64,000 nt of DNA from assembly GCF_022539315.1 (NCBI RefSeq), contig NC_066316.1, positions 23,611,245 through 23,675,244 on the forward strand, in the 5' to 3' direction. This stretch comes from Serinus canaria (lineage: Eukaryota; Chordata; Aves; Passeriformes; Fringillidae). How positions within the stretch are numbered: the stretch's first letter is position 1; every line of letters begins with the position of its first letter. Shown here piece by piece: positions 35,531 to 48,500 of the stretch. Both the position numbers and the translations under genes were made by a program. The notes under the pieces were generated by a model. That model was not told the origin of the DNA, made no database searches, and was given only the letters and a program-made list of their open reading frames with translations.

Positions 35531-36247
35531 CAAAGCTTTCATTCCAACTAACTAGAGGAATGTTTTGGTTGGTGGGTTTTGCATCTGGTTATTTTAAGTT
35601 TTCTGTGCTGTTTTTATAATGATATGGATGAAAACAGAGTTGTACTGGGATTTAAAGCAGGCAACTCCAAAAGGGTCAAATTGTTAGAAAGCTTAGGAAA
35701 AACACTTGTAATATTTTTCAAGGTTTGTATGGATGTGTGTGTGCAAAAGGCTTGAATATAAATACAACCACACATTTCAAGTGTGCCAAAATGTGTGCTA
35801 GTAAATATTACAGTGCTTTTGGGAGGCTTCTTGGAAACACAATCCCAGATGAGGGAAGTGTATTATGGGAATGACTATATTGTCAGACTATCAGGATGTG
35901 AATGGTTCAACAGAACAGAATGAACAGCAGAGAGAAGCAATTTTCTGTAAAGAGTAAATTTAAAATGAAATTAGTCTTCTCCAGTTTTGGTGGGAAAATT
36001 AAAAACAAAGGGAGACCAAAGAAAAGAGAAAATAAAGAGAAATAAATTAAGATAACCTGAAGTAGAAACAACTGATGGTTGATAGGAAGCAGAGTTTGAA
36101 ACTATTTTTAGATTTCACTTAGTGGTATTGCACAATGATCTTCATTCTAGGGCAAGGAGGCTTTAGAAAGTCTGTAGGAGACATGAGGAGTTTTAAGTTT
36201 AAGTCTTTTGTCTGCATATCAGTCTCCAGGTAGTTGTAGATGCAAAT

Positions 36248-36344
36248 TTTTGAATTATCCTAACTTTCAGCATATTTGTATCCCGATGATATTGTCTTGC
36301 TATTCAATAACTGGAATCTTACACAAAACTGATTTTCAATTACT
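36248..36344 (+). repeat. Unnamed 97-bp repeat, copy 1
   Basis: It aligns with 39305-39400 with about 13 substitutions and one gap, roughly 85 percent identity. The flanks do not obviously align. Not recognised as any family known to me. Confidence 0.8.
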
Positions 36345-37807
36345 ATCAGTATACTAATTATAGGATATAAACCTGTTGTTAGGATAGGTGTTCCTTAAAA
36401 TTAAGATAGCTAGTAGCAATCTCTAGCTAATTTTGATTAGTCCTGCAAACAGTTTGGGACTGATTACTCAAATGTTAGCTGAGATGGTCAGATCCTGACT
36501 TTTTTCTGTGGAGGCAGAGAATCCACTGAAGGTTATTTTACTATAGCTGAAAAAAGAAGCTTTGAGTTTGGAATCCATAATAGGATATAGAATGAAAGAG
36601 TTAACTTCTACAGTTTCACTGCTGTTCTTCTGTGGCAGGGACATTTTTAACAAAGGCTTGATTGTTGTTTTGGCTACAAGTATAAAGTACAAAAAAACTT
36701 TATGAAGGTCCCAGACACAGGCTGGCATCTAGACCGACTGTCCTTTTCCAAAGCACTTTTCCATTAAATAAGTCCATTATTAAAACATGGTAGCTTTAAT
36801 TAAATCTCTATAATCTTCCATCAGGAAAATGGCATTACCCTGCTGGCCAGGAAAATGTGGTAAGTCCTAAGAGAATCCTTGTTATCAGTACTGGATTGTG
36901 TGTTGGAGTGTTTGATCACAGGCATGGAGATTTGGATGCTGTTGGACAGTGAGGCTGGCCCAGGGCACCCAGGAGTGTGGCTGTGCTGGGCTTTATAACA
37001 ATCACCACTCTTTCTAACTCCTCGACCTGAAATCCTAAAGGCTGCACAAAATGCTGCTCCTGTACTGGTCTGGCTCCTCCTGGAGTGGTTGTGGCACCAC
37101 AGAGGTGCTTGAATTAGCATGATTCATTGGCACGTGGGAAAACAAAGAAGTGTGTAAGATGTATTTGCCAAACATAAATGTGTCTTCTCCTGATGGTTAT
37201 GGGGCTGGGAACTGTACATATAAACAAAAATAAAATTATCATTTCTGCATTCAAGTTTTGGTTAGATTGTACTAAATAAATGGATTAAAAATCACACCTT
37301 GAAATTCTGGTTCAGGTGTTGAGATCAGGAGCCTTTCTAAGGGATTTGATCCATCTCTCTGGATAAATGCACTAGAGATACAGAACTGGCAAACAGCAGC
37401 CACTGATGTGGTTGTTTAAATAGTGGATTTAAATGTTTCTGTCCAATTTGTCTCTAAGATATATACTTTTTGCCTCCTCACCACTTTTGGGTAAGGGCAG
37501 TCCCAGCAGGCTGAGAGGGGGTGTGGTGCACAGGAGCTGTGTGTGCTGGGTGTCTGAGCACACACTGCTGGGGAGGGCTGCTCAGGTCTCTGTGTCACCA
37601 GACAATTCTTTCTCCTAGGGAAAGGCAGTAAACCAGAAAAGCATGGTGCTCTTTTTGCCACAAGTCCACTTTTCCCTGCTTCCACTGAAATGATTGTCAG
37701 CTGCTCTTGGCTTCAGGGGAAGTCCCACGTGACAAATATGGAAATTACAGTAGTCCAAGACTTCTGAGTTTTATAGGAATGCAATTATCTTAAATATGGG
37801 CTGTTAC

Positions 37808-37866
37808 TACCACCACAAAAAAAAAACCCCAAAAAAACCCCCCAAAAATCCCAACCAACCAAACAA
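37808..37866. repeat. A/C-rich low-complexity tract
   Basis: Runs of A alternating with runs of C, then CCAACCAACC. Similar tracts lie at about 1787, 13636 and 14450. Confidence 0.85.
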
Positions 37867-38967
37867 GGGGAGGGATGCAATTACCCAGAGAGCAAGTGGC
37901 ATGCTTTTCATTGATTAGACTGTCCTGTTCGATTAAATTCCTCAGTATTTTTAATTTTCTAGCCCTAATTGCTGCCTTACATTTTTCTTGGGTCTCTTTG
38001 TTCTAATTCATCTGCTTTCAGGTCCAGATTTATTTTTTCAATCCATTCAGATTCTCCACAAACTTGTCCTGTCATTATGTGTTTTGTCTCTCTCTACAGA
38101 TGGTTATTTGACAGAAAGTTTCCATTGACTCCAGAGAATGAGTCCTGTAAATACCATTTGTGGCTCTCAGATGGAGCAGTTGCAAAATGGAATTGATTAA
38201 AAGGTCAGAAAACATTACTGTAGCAATGTCTGAATTGCTCCATCAAAGTGTTAGTGGGACAAATGTGTGCAAATTTTTGCATCAGACTAATCTGGATTTA
38301 AAAAAAATTCTGTCTTTGATATCAGCTTTCTGATGTTTCCCAACAAGAGAGACATTTTTAAATTATAGCTAGAAATGAGTGTGTCCTCTTACACTATTGT
38401 CAGTTAGTAACCCTGGAGGTAATGAAGTTCCCTTAGTCAGAGTTACAGGATTTATACAGGATTTAGATCCAGTGTGTAATCTATTTTTAAAACTCTGGAA
38501 ATTCTAAGTGGTTCAAAGTAGCAGTTTTGAAAACAATAATTTCATTAGTATATCTAGCTAAGAGTTCTTGCAGAAAGTGGAAGTAACCAGAGCATACCTG
38601 GGTCTTTCTGCAGGAGAATCACAAGATTCTAGAGGAATTACAGAAATCTACGGGATTTCTACAGGAGCCAGTGAGCATCAGTAACCCCAGACTTGTTTCT
38701 CACATAGTAAATGACACAGGACAAGAGGTGGGTGTATGTAACAGAAGACCAGCAAAGACTAAAAGGTGGTGATACTAAGTTATAAGGGTCTCACATGGGG
38801 CTTGGCAAAAGGTTAATTCTCAGCTTATTACCACAGCAGCCTTTACTGTCTTTTTACCTAGCCATCCTACAGGATGTAAATTTGCTCTGCACTACCTAAA
38901 AAACATCCCACAAATAATTATTGGCCAGTGCATCCTGGCTATCTGCACTGAATGTTGATGGAGACAA

Positions 38968-39025
38968 CATAATTGTAATTTTTATTGCCAGGTAATTACA
39001 TAATTGTAATTTTTATTGCTAGGTA
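38968..39025. repeat. 31-bp tandem duplication
   Basis: CATAATTGTAATTTTTATTG starts at 38968 and again at 38999. The copies differ at one base (GCCAGGTAA versus GCTAGGTAA). Confidence 0.92.
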
Positions 39026-39304
39026 AGGCCCACACACTGTCTCCTCCTTGTGATTTTTCTAGCAGCAAATGTCCCTGAGCTGAAGTGAACAGTCCATGGT
39101 AAAACACAAACCTTTGCTCCACGATGAAAGCAAAGCCTCAGCGTGTATAACCTCTGTGTCTCTGCTCACTTGAGAGCAGAGAGAGATAATTTATGTTTGT
39201 CTGCAACATCTTTAGTGAAACTGAGCACTTGAACTGAGCCTCAAGAGCCTAAATAGGGACCTGTTTCTACCTTTTCTTGTCTGCTCTTAAATACTGAGAA
39301 CTTG

Positions 39305-39400
39305 TTTTGAATTATCTTAACTTTCAGCATATTTGTATCCTGTTGATATTGCCTTATGAGTCAATAATTAGAGTCTTACACAAACTGATTTCTAATTACT
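39305..39400 (+). repeat. Unnamed 97-bp repeat, copy 2
   Basis: Direct-orientation partner of 36248-36344, about 3.06 kb away. Shared blocks include ACTTTCAGCATATTTGTATC and TCTTACACAAA. Confidence 0.8.
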
Positions 39401-39540
39401 AGTAGGGCACTTTGGCTCACTCCTGGTTTAGGGAGGCAATCAATGGGCAAAAAGATTGTACACAAATTCCTTGTAAAGTTTGGATGTGTTCTGGGTGGAT
39501 TTAAGAATAGACTTAAAATTTACTTTAAATTCTCCTTGCA

Positions 39541-39730
39541 GATTCACAGGAGGGTTGAGGCTGGAAGGGGCCTGGGGAGGTCATCTGGCCCAGCTTCCCT
39601 ACTCAAGCAGAGACAGTTGTCCAGGACCATGTCCTTAACTGGGCACCACTGGGAACACCCTGGCTCCACCTCCTTTGTGAGCTCACTGCAGGTATTTATT
39701 CACACTGTTGAGGTCCTTCTTCCTACCAAA
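39541..39730 (-). mobile_element. CR1 LINE 3' end fragment
   Basis: The plus strand shows the antisense CR1 3' region: GATTCACAGGAGGGTTGAGG, then 'gaggtcatctggcccagc', 'ctcaagcag' and 'ccaggaccatgtcc', and finally a diverged 'gtccttcttcct' block. The left edge is the 3' end of the element. The copy is short and 5'-truncated. The right boundary is approximate. Confidence 0.82.
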
Positions 39731-42700
39731 ACAATTTCAGAGCAAGTAGGTTTTTTGAGGGAAAATAATTTTTTGCCTGCAGATTTGAACAAAGCTGTTT
39801 TTGCATGAATGCTGGGAGTACCACTGTCTGTAGGATGTGTCCCTGGTGCCTGACCTCCACTCTGCCACCTGGAGCCCCCTGCAGACCTGCCTGCCCATCA
39901 CAAAGAGCTTACTGCTGCATGGACAGCAGGGCTGGCTGGCACATGCACAGCTCGAGTCACAAATCTGGGCTACGTTGTCACACAGAGGGTGAGGGGAAAG
40001 ATGGTGAGAGCAGCCAGCAAGCACTGAATCAGTTTGTATGACTGGGAAGTGGTGATGTGCCAGATGAGCTGTTGTGGTGGGCAGATGGCAGCCCACCAGC
40101 CTGGGGCCTGATTGAACCAGACACAGGACCTTGTTTCTTGAGCAGTGAGAAGTATTCAACACGTCCTCTGGAAACATTTAGGGATTGCTGGTGTTATTGC
40201 AGTTTATCTAAATTATTTGGATAACAGAAAGTATTTGCAGAGAAGTTTGACTTTGCATAATCTTAAAGCACTATGGAGAGACAGCAGAAATTTGTGCAGT
40301 TCAGTGGAACAGGAAAACTCAATGGTAAATGACAGGACAGTCTGTATTTTGCAGTGTCTAATGAAATGATAGATTGCAAATGTCAAAGGTAGAACACACT
40401 ACTATCCTCTGAAACACTCATTAGAATTAATTTCTCATTAGAAATTAATGAGTTTCTCATTAGAATTAATTCAAATCTAGTTTCTCATTAGAATTAATTC
40501 ACCATTCTTTACCAGACTATTATTTCCTAGCAGCACTTGTGATTTCTCATATAATACTATTGCTTCAACAAAAGCTCCTTTGGATGGGTGGAGGTTGTAA
40601 AGTAGCACATTGCTAAGTTAGGAAATAGGTATTTTTCAAAATAAAGTCCTATAACAGGAGAAAATAAACACACCCTATCAAGGAGCCATAGAGGTTCCCC
40701 AATTTCTGTGACCAGTGGAGAGGAAGAGAAATCTTTGTGTTTTGTGTTTTTTCCTGGCTAGCAAGAGGAGCTGTACCCAAGAGCTTCCCCTGGTCCCTTT
40801 GGTCTGCTGTCACACTGCTGTGCACTGGGGCCAGGTCTGCTCTTACCTGGTGGCCTGAATGTTTTGCCTGGAGCCTGGCTGGACTCAAAAAAACCTCAGG
40901 GTCTGCCCAACTGATGGGCAGTGCTCCTGCAGGTGTTCTTAAAATGACTTTCTTTTAACCTTGTTCCACGTTCCTCTTCAAATTTAAATCTGCTCCCTTG
41001 GTTTTAGTGTGAGAACCTGGACATGGGAAAGAAAAATACGAGCAGGTAGGCAGTGCTCTGTGCTGTGGGTGCTGCAGCAGGGCTGTCATCCCTCCAGCTC
41101 ACCTGCTGAACCAGCTCTGGGGGCTCTCAGGTGCCACACGTGGCTGCCATGGCTTTGCCAGCAGTGTTGCTCTGCCCTCCTACTATTCATGTTCTGGTTC
41201 TGTTTTGGCAGGCTGCTCACACTTTTCCTGAGGAAGGAACATATACAAGGGAAGAAAAACAGTGAATTCAAGAGCATGGAGCTGCTGAAAAACAAGGCTC
41301 TCTTCCCCCTGCCCTATGATAACCCTGCTGTGAGTAAAGCTTCATCACCAGTGCTGTGTGCAGCTCTTGCAGCACAGGGCTGTCAGCTCTGCTTGTTTAG
41401 AAACTCAGCAAATTGACTGCATTACTCCTTCCAACAATCTTCTGAAACCAGGCTGCTGAGCAGAACAAGAGGCACCAGTGCAGCTAGAGGCTCTCACATG
41501 GTTTGATTGCTCAGTCATCTTTCCTCCACTCCCCCTGCAGCATCAAGGGGTGTCAGTGTTGGTGCACGACCAGGGAATTGGAATGCAAAATAAACGTGCT
41601 GCTTTTTTTTTTTTCTTTTGAGTGGAAGTTTAGAACAGTTTGGTTGGTCCAGGATGGAAGTAAAATATTCAGTTAAGAATAAGCCTCACAAATATAAAAA
41701 TATAAGGGAGACTATAGCATGGAGTGGACAGTTTAACCTGTTTTTTGGGTTTCCACTGTGTCATGGTAGTCTGTGAAAAGTTTGAAGTTTATGAAAATTC
41801 CATCATCAAGTCTGTTTAATGGAAATTCCTGTCATTTTGTAGAGCATTTGTAGTAAATTACCAGACAAGGAGTACCCACACATTGGAATATTTAATTCTT
41901 ATGATGCTCTACTACCATTATGGGCCTTTTCATATTTCATCAATGACTTGCCACTTAAAAAATGAAGCAGCAGTAGGATGGAATTCTTTCTGACCATAAG
42001 AGGGCAATGGCTACAGAAACCCATCATTCAGCATATAGAACTAACTTACAAATGAGTATAACGATTTCTTTTCACAACCTAATTTTTGTTAAATGTGTGC
42101 TAAAAAGCACTGGAATGGCTGTCCCTAAAATATGCTCTGTGTGACCCAAATACAAGACTGTTTATAACTAGTTTATAAAAGCTGTAGATATTTTGCTTCT
42201 GTGGGACTTCTGTGGTCAGTAGCTCTTACCTCTACTGTTTGCTTTTGGTCTTCTGCTTAGGGATTGTGTAGAGCCTAAAACATTTAAAAATAAAGTTTAA
42301 TGCAAAGCATCTATTTGCTAACAGTGCCACCTTCTTACAGTTCTAATTTATGATTAAAAATGTGAGAAAACCACTCTGCATATAAAATCATTTGGTATCA
42401 CATTGGTGCCAGTGCTGTCTACAGGCTGCCTTTACAAGCTTCTTTTCCACTTTACAGATGGGCAGGTATAGTTTGTCCTTTTCAGTGTCAGTGACAAGAG
42501 CTGGTGGGTATGAAATATGGCCATGTTTGTGTTGGGAAAAAGTCAAGTCAAGTCAAGAAAATGTTCCTTTTTAAGTGAAAATGAGAAGAAAGCTGAGTTA
42601 AAATAACAGAAATAATTCTTTAGTTTTAAAAGTACGAAGACCACCTTATTGAAAAAGCACTCCCTTTGAGTTACAGAGTAAAACCTGAGTGTACCTTCCT

Positions 42701-43257
42701 TTTATTGATCTGATGATGCATGGCAATTTCTTTCCCTAATGATACTCTTTGTTCCCTACTTAGCCTTATACTGTTCTCATGATGCATGATGCTGTGATTT
42801 CTTTCCCCAGTGACACAATTTTGTGCTGACTTATTCATGTGTCTGGAGGAATACGACAAAAAATACAATTTTATATTTATGACTAAAAGTCAAGTTTTAA
42901 TTCTTCACATTGTGCCTTCTCTGAGGTGTCATGTTCAATCAATAAGGCCATGAACAAGTGGCTTCAAGCACATTTTATTTCTTTCTAGAATTATTTACCT
43001 TTATTTTGGTGAACAAGCTAGACAGAGTAGTCTAAAACTCAAGCATGGATTCATTTTCTGCAGGTCAGCTTGTAATAAAAAAACGTTTAACTTGTTAGAG
43101 AGAGGCACATCAATGAAAGTTAAGGGGATTCAGAAGTCTGGAAAATTATTTTTATTAATCCAATATGGAATATATATGCTCTCCCACATGAATGTTAGTT
43201 TATCCTGTTTCTAAACCAACTAAATACTAATGAGCAGTGACTTCCAGGTACACTCAC
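39731..43257. other. Unique non-coding sequence
   Basis: No gene supported. It contains a cluster of CTCATTAGAATTAATT repeats at 40417-40500, a T-run at about 41606-41620 and a diverged local duplication at about 42712-42825 sharing ATGATGCATG and TTTCTTTCCC blocks. Confidence 0.5.
40417..40500. repeat. Short tandem-like CTCATTAGAATTAATT cluster
   Basis: Four copies of CTCATTAGAATTAATT or a one-base variant lie within 84 bp. Two of them form a small hairpin (ATTAATTTCT and AGAAATTAAT around CATT). Confidence 0.88.
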
Positions 43258-43570
43258 TCTGTCTCTTTTTCACTGTTGTGAGGTGAAAACCCAACAGGTA
43301 TGCAATGCCATCATAGGCACCAGAGACAACAACTTGAGATGCATAATAAAAATTCTCAGTTTATTAGATTTGTCCTTCTGTGATTAAAACCATATCTTAA
43401 CAGCAGACATCTGTTGGACAACTTAGAGGGTTCCTTTTTGCCTTGGTATGTGAGAAAATCCTGCAGGCTGTACAGCTCAGCCCTGCTGGACCGCGGCACG
43501 CTGCGGATGCACAGGAAATGAAGCATATGCTCAGTGGTGGAGCTGTAATAACAGGCAACTTTGGTGTGAG
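43258..43570 (-). other. Exon-like open segments, unrecognised
   Basis: Two neighbouring minus-strand segments look more like coding DNA than their surroundings. The first (43570 down to the stop at 43356) follows acceptor-like sites ending CAACAG (43571) and TTACAG (43543), and reads HMLHFLCIRSVPRSSRAEL, then LYSLQDFLTYQ, with many G- or C-ending codons and local CpG. The second (43332-43258) reads VVVSGAYDGIAYLLGFH and ends at a consensus donor, GTGAGTGT. The two readings are out of phase with each other, with stops between. They might be two exons, a decayed gene copy, or chance. No family is assigned: the first weakly resembles the C-terminal half of a SOCS-box, the second a WD-repeat strand, and neither likeness is convincing. 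Confidence 0.2.
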
Positions 43571-45531
43571 CTGTTGAAAAGAAAGGGTGCCATTGCCTAG
43601 GATGTGCCCTATGGAAAGGAAAAGGGGGGAATGCTAGGAGCCTTCTTCTCTCACCTGATCTCATGTGATACCTCTGGTTGGTTGTGTTAAGTTTGAAAGA
43701 AAAAATAAGTGTGTGATAGGCAGCATGCTAAAATCAAAATAACTTTGCATCTACACCTTTTAAGCCTTGTACTGTGGCCATTGCTTGGAAAGATCACTGT
43801 AAACAGAGAGAAATGCTGTGGAGCAGAGCACCACTCTCACTGCTTTTCACAAGTGAAGCTAGATTATTTTTTTCCACTCAGTAAACATAAGTCCTTCAAG
43901 CTTTCTTAAATGGGGTACTTCTTTCCTTAGTAAAAGTATTTTTCTTCTTGTGGGCTGAATAATTCTTCTTTTGAAAGGTGACTGCTTTGAAGCCAAAAGA
44001 ACAAAATAGCACCATGGGCCACCAGCATGCAGCAGGTTTTGTTTGTGTGTGCTTTCAAAGCTGAAAAGACCTTCACTGTTTTAACAAAGTGTTTCAGGGC
44101 CAACTTTGTGTTTTGCAAGTAAGTGTGCAGTGAAGCCAGTGAGAGAGTCACCAGGGACATAATGTTAATTGGCATGCCCATGGTTCATCTGAAATTTGAG
44201 TGCTACAAAGCTTTCAAACCAGATAAAAAGCTTTATGAGGCAGATTTTCAAAATCTGGAAGATTCACATGAATAAAGACATACTTGAACTGAGGGTAGAG
44301 AGGGCTCAAATCTTGATGTTTCAGGACACAAAATAGCCTCTATGGAATTTTAGGAAGGAACTCATCTTGAGTCTAAATATACAGTTTCCTGCTGAGACAC
44401 TGGGATCTTTCCCCCCAAATCCAAGTCAAAGAAGGACCATGAAAGAGCAGCAGGCTGTTTTGATATGCTGTGTTGGTTACCACAATTGTGTCTCCATGTA
44501 CATCCAAGAGGATATACATGAATATATCCTGTCCTTGCTGAAAGCCTGGGAGCTGCAGGAAGCAATGAATCCTTTTTGCAGTGAATATTATATTATCAAA
44601 GCACTAAGATTCAGAAATTGGGCTTTGTGCCTTTTCAGGATGTTGACAGCAACTGGGGTTAGGCTTCTAGAGCTCAGGTCTCTCATCAAGGCAATGTGAT
44701 CAACACCAGGAAATGCAGAAATGCAGGCACGTGCTGGGCACTTAGCAGTCTCCTCAGGACCAATGACTATTGCTGCAAAAATCAGAGGTAATGAAGTACC
44801 AAATAGGTGGTGGCTTCTTCATTTCTTCACCTCCTCAAGCTGACATTGGACACCTTTTGGCAGATCAGAATGTGGTGATTCCAGGATCAGAGCAGCTGGG
44901 TTGATTTTATGTGCCGTGGTCTACCTGCTTCTACCTCTCTTCCTGCAGAGAGCATGGAATTCAAACTGCAGGATTTTAGGACATTTTCTTGTTGTTTATG
45001 GGTAGGTATGAGAGAGGCCTAAGAGAATGTCCTCCCTGGCTCCAAAGAGTTAATTTGAACAGGAATTTCAGCTGGATTCACTCTGTTGGCTGTGTCTAGT
45101 CTGAGTGATAGAGAAATTCCTTAGAGCTAAGCTGTGAGTGTAATGTGAAGAAAAGTCAACATGTGCTGTGAGAAATCAGGGATGTCTTTTCCCAGAGTTT
45201 TACTTGGTGTGTTGTATGAATGAAGAGTCCTCTTCCTGAGGCACTGCAAGTGGCATGAGAGCATGTACAACAGCTGGCTTTAGAGCTTGGCAAGGAGGGA
45301 GTGAAGAAGGTTGAGAAATTCTCCTCTGGGAAGTGATGAAGAAGTGACTCATACCTAGCCAGTTTGGGGAAATTCTCTCTGATTTATGGGTCACAGGACA
45401 GGAGCTCCTTTGGGCTGTGTCTTTGGGCTGGGTTCTACTGAATTGCATGAACAGAATGGAGCTTATTTTTTATAAGTTTTGGAATGTTTCTTTTACCAAA
45501 GTTTTCAGAATAAGTGATTGATAGCTAACCC
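43571..45531. other. Unique non-coding sequence
   Basis: No gene or repeat recognised beyond short chance open frames. Confidence 0.5.
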
Positions 45532-45568
45532 AAAATAATGGTACCTCTTTAAGTGGTACCATTATTTT
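45532..45568. repeat. Perfect inverted repeat (14-bp arms, 9-nt loop)
   Basis: AAAATAATGGTACC at 45532-45545 is complementary to 45555-45568. Confidence 0.93.
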
Positions 45569-48500
45569 TCCATCTACAAGATTTCATTTTCCCATGTTTT
45601 TCTTTAATTTTCTCAGTGTCTGACCAAGCAGGTAAATTATTTTGTTTGTAAGTAGTATATTTTTCCTAAAATGAAGGCCTTTGATAATGTTATAGTTCTG
45701 ACAAATTTAGTAACTGTATATGCTACCTGATGTCAAAAAACCCCACCTTTTTTAATATCTACAGCTAAAGCTGATTTTTTATGGCTACTTTAGTCCAAAT
45801 AAATATTACTGACTCAGTGGATCAAGATAAAACCACAATCTATAGTTGCTTCTTTAACAGATACCAGATTGGGACAGTCATTTACCCACTCAAGGATTTG
45901 TTTTTGGCTTCTTTCTTATTTGATGTTTAGCAGCAATTAACAAAAAAATCTAGAAGAAGCTTATGCCTGATTTTGGACCTTTGACAAATCTAACCATATT
46001 CTGATAAGGAAGATTTGAAGCAGCAGGTATGTACTTAAATTTTATATTTTCAAGTAAAGCTGTGAGGATAGACATAACAGGCACACAGCACATAGGTCCT
46101 GCTTTCTGATGTAGTCACAGTAAAGATGAAAAGCTCAAAGTCCCTTGATCTACAGAATTTAGAAGGCATCACACAGGAAATCTTCAGTAAAATCAGGAAT
46201 TTCTCCCACTCCTTCAAACTCTGAAAACCAGGAAAATGTTTATTTTTGTCAGTTGACTAAGTTATTCCAGGGGATTTTCCCAGTGTAAGGAAGAAGTTGA
46301 TCCTGAACATATTTTTGGTAGTATCATAATTTCCATTACAGAACTAGAAAGCTCTCTATTTTCTTTTTTTTTTCCCCTGGAAGGGGAAAGCCCCCTGCTT
46401 TTTGGTGTGCCTCCTGATTTCTAATAATGCCCCAGACTTCTTTGCCTTGCAGTGAACCAGTTCCACAAGGAGATTGCCACATCAGATTATATGAGTTTGC
46501 TTCATTTCCAGGCAGTGCTATTTAATATACATCTGCTGTGTAATAGATGCAGCAAACTGAAATGATTTTCAGTTGGGTTAGTCTTTATTGGATGTGACCT
46601 CTGGTCTAGGAGGTGAAGGGAGAGTGGAAAATGAAAGCTGATTTGGTATTAGCCCACTATTCATATTAGAAAAAGTAAATGCTTTTGCGGTTTTCCTTAC
46701 AGAGGTGTCTTTATTCATTTGACATGCCTTTAATAACTAATTCTAGTTGTCTGGTTGCCAAGATAGATTTCCTACAGGCAGACTTAAAAGTGATTTTGTC
46801 CTCTTTGAATGCATGGCTTCAAATGATCCCAGAACAGCAAACATTAAACTTCCCCCTAGACCTTGAGATTTTTCTGAAGCACTGTAATAACATAAAAGGA
46901 TAAGACTATTAGAAAAAAATAAATAAATGAATTAAACATGCTTCATATTATATGAGCAGGACAATAAAACTCCTTGTTTTTCCATGCAAACTAATATCTC
47001 TTTTCTACTGTTGGTCATATGCTGTGGATTTCTTGCAATTCCCATTTTATGGATTTTGGTATCATCATTCATAGCTGCCTGGGAATGAGAATGTTTTGTA
47101 GGCTTCATCTGAAAGCAAGGAGCCAACAGAGCTCAACTTTCTTCTTTCACAGATGGCTTTGTCAGTGTTTTTTACTGACATTACCACAGAGCTTTTAATG
47201 TGTATCCAGTGTACGCAGTGCATCTGTGTGTCAGGTATGTCTGTGAGCACATGTAAACTGGCATGGGAGCTGGGAAGCAGGATGCCTTCCTTGTCATTCA
47301 ACTGGGCTGTGCACATTAAGAAATTAAAAAAAAACTTTAAAACTTGGCTTCATACACAGCCAAATTGAGTTTGGGTCTGCTGGTTGCTTAGAGAAAGAGC
47401 AAGAGAAAGAGTATTGTCATTTCCAGGCGTGAACTCACACTCTGAAGGGATGTATCTGCTCTGGGGCTGTCTCAATGAATTTTGAGTTGCTAGGTCAAAA
47501 TTTGAAAACTGTCTCTCTAGTGCACTGATAGCCAAAATCCATCTTTTCTTTGGGTTGCTGAAATCTAATAAGATACTAATCATGGGTAATTACTACAAAG
47601 CTTTTTACCTCAGCTGAGTCTTAAATCAGCTTGGTTTGGTAATCAACAGAAGCAATCTTTCAGCTGAGAAGGACTTGGACAGACTTCATTTTTCAGGTGA
47701 GGGTCTGGGTGTTGTGATAGACAGGTTGTGCTTTCTGGCCAGGTCACCCAATTCAGTGCAAGGAGCAAGCAGACAATCCCTACCTCTCCTTGAGGCCAAG
47801 CTGTTTAATTGTTACCTTGTGGGAGGTGATTTCATAGGATGCAACACACTCTTCCTCCCAGGCCATGCCCACCAGCTGTTTCTCCACTGCTCCTTTGGCA
47901 CTCCTTAAGCACTCTTGACAAGATCAAAATGCTTTGATGTAACAGGTCACAGCAATAGCTTGTGATGTGCTCACATATTTTTATTTCATTTTGGAAAATA
48001 CCTTGTGCACGAGCCTTGGGTCCATCTCATTTAGCTTTTGGAGTGGTTACATCACAGTGACAGCTCAACAGCATTATGTGATTGGATTGAAACAACCAAA
48101 GAGGACAAATTTCTGGCAGCTGAATGCACCACTAGCATCAGAAGATCTTCTTAATTCTCCTTTAATATATTATATTAAGTCTGATACAAAACAATTTACT
48201 CTCCTTTGGGTGACCTCAGTTGGGGACATCAAGGCCTTCTGACATGTAATTCTGACCCTTCTGCACGGCCAGTGCCATGGTCATCAGGACATTTTGTCAG
48301 CACGGTTTCGTGTTTTTGTGCTGAAGCCATGGCTATAAATATCAAACAAGCTCAGTTCCAATTGCAAACAGCTCCCTGAGCAGCCAGGAGTGGGCTCTGA
48401 TGGAGCTGATAACATTTCTCAGCTAGTCAGTACTGTGTGTTTTCACTCAGGTGTTTCTTGTGGGGTTTTCGTTTGTTTGGGGTTATTTTTTTTCCCTCCA

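Larger units (their letters stand above)
35531..39540. other. Unique non-coding sequence with a repeated 97-bp block
   Basis: No gene supported. It contains the two copies of an unnamed 97-bp repeat (36248-36344, 39305-39400), an A/C-rich tract at about 37808-37866, and a 31-bp tandem duplication at 38968-39025. Confidence 0.5.
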
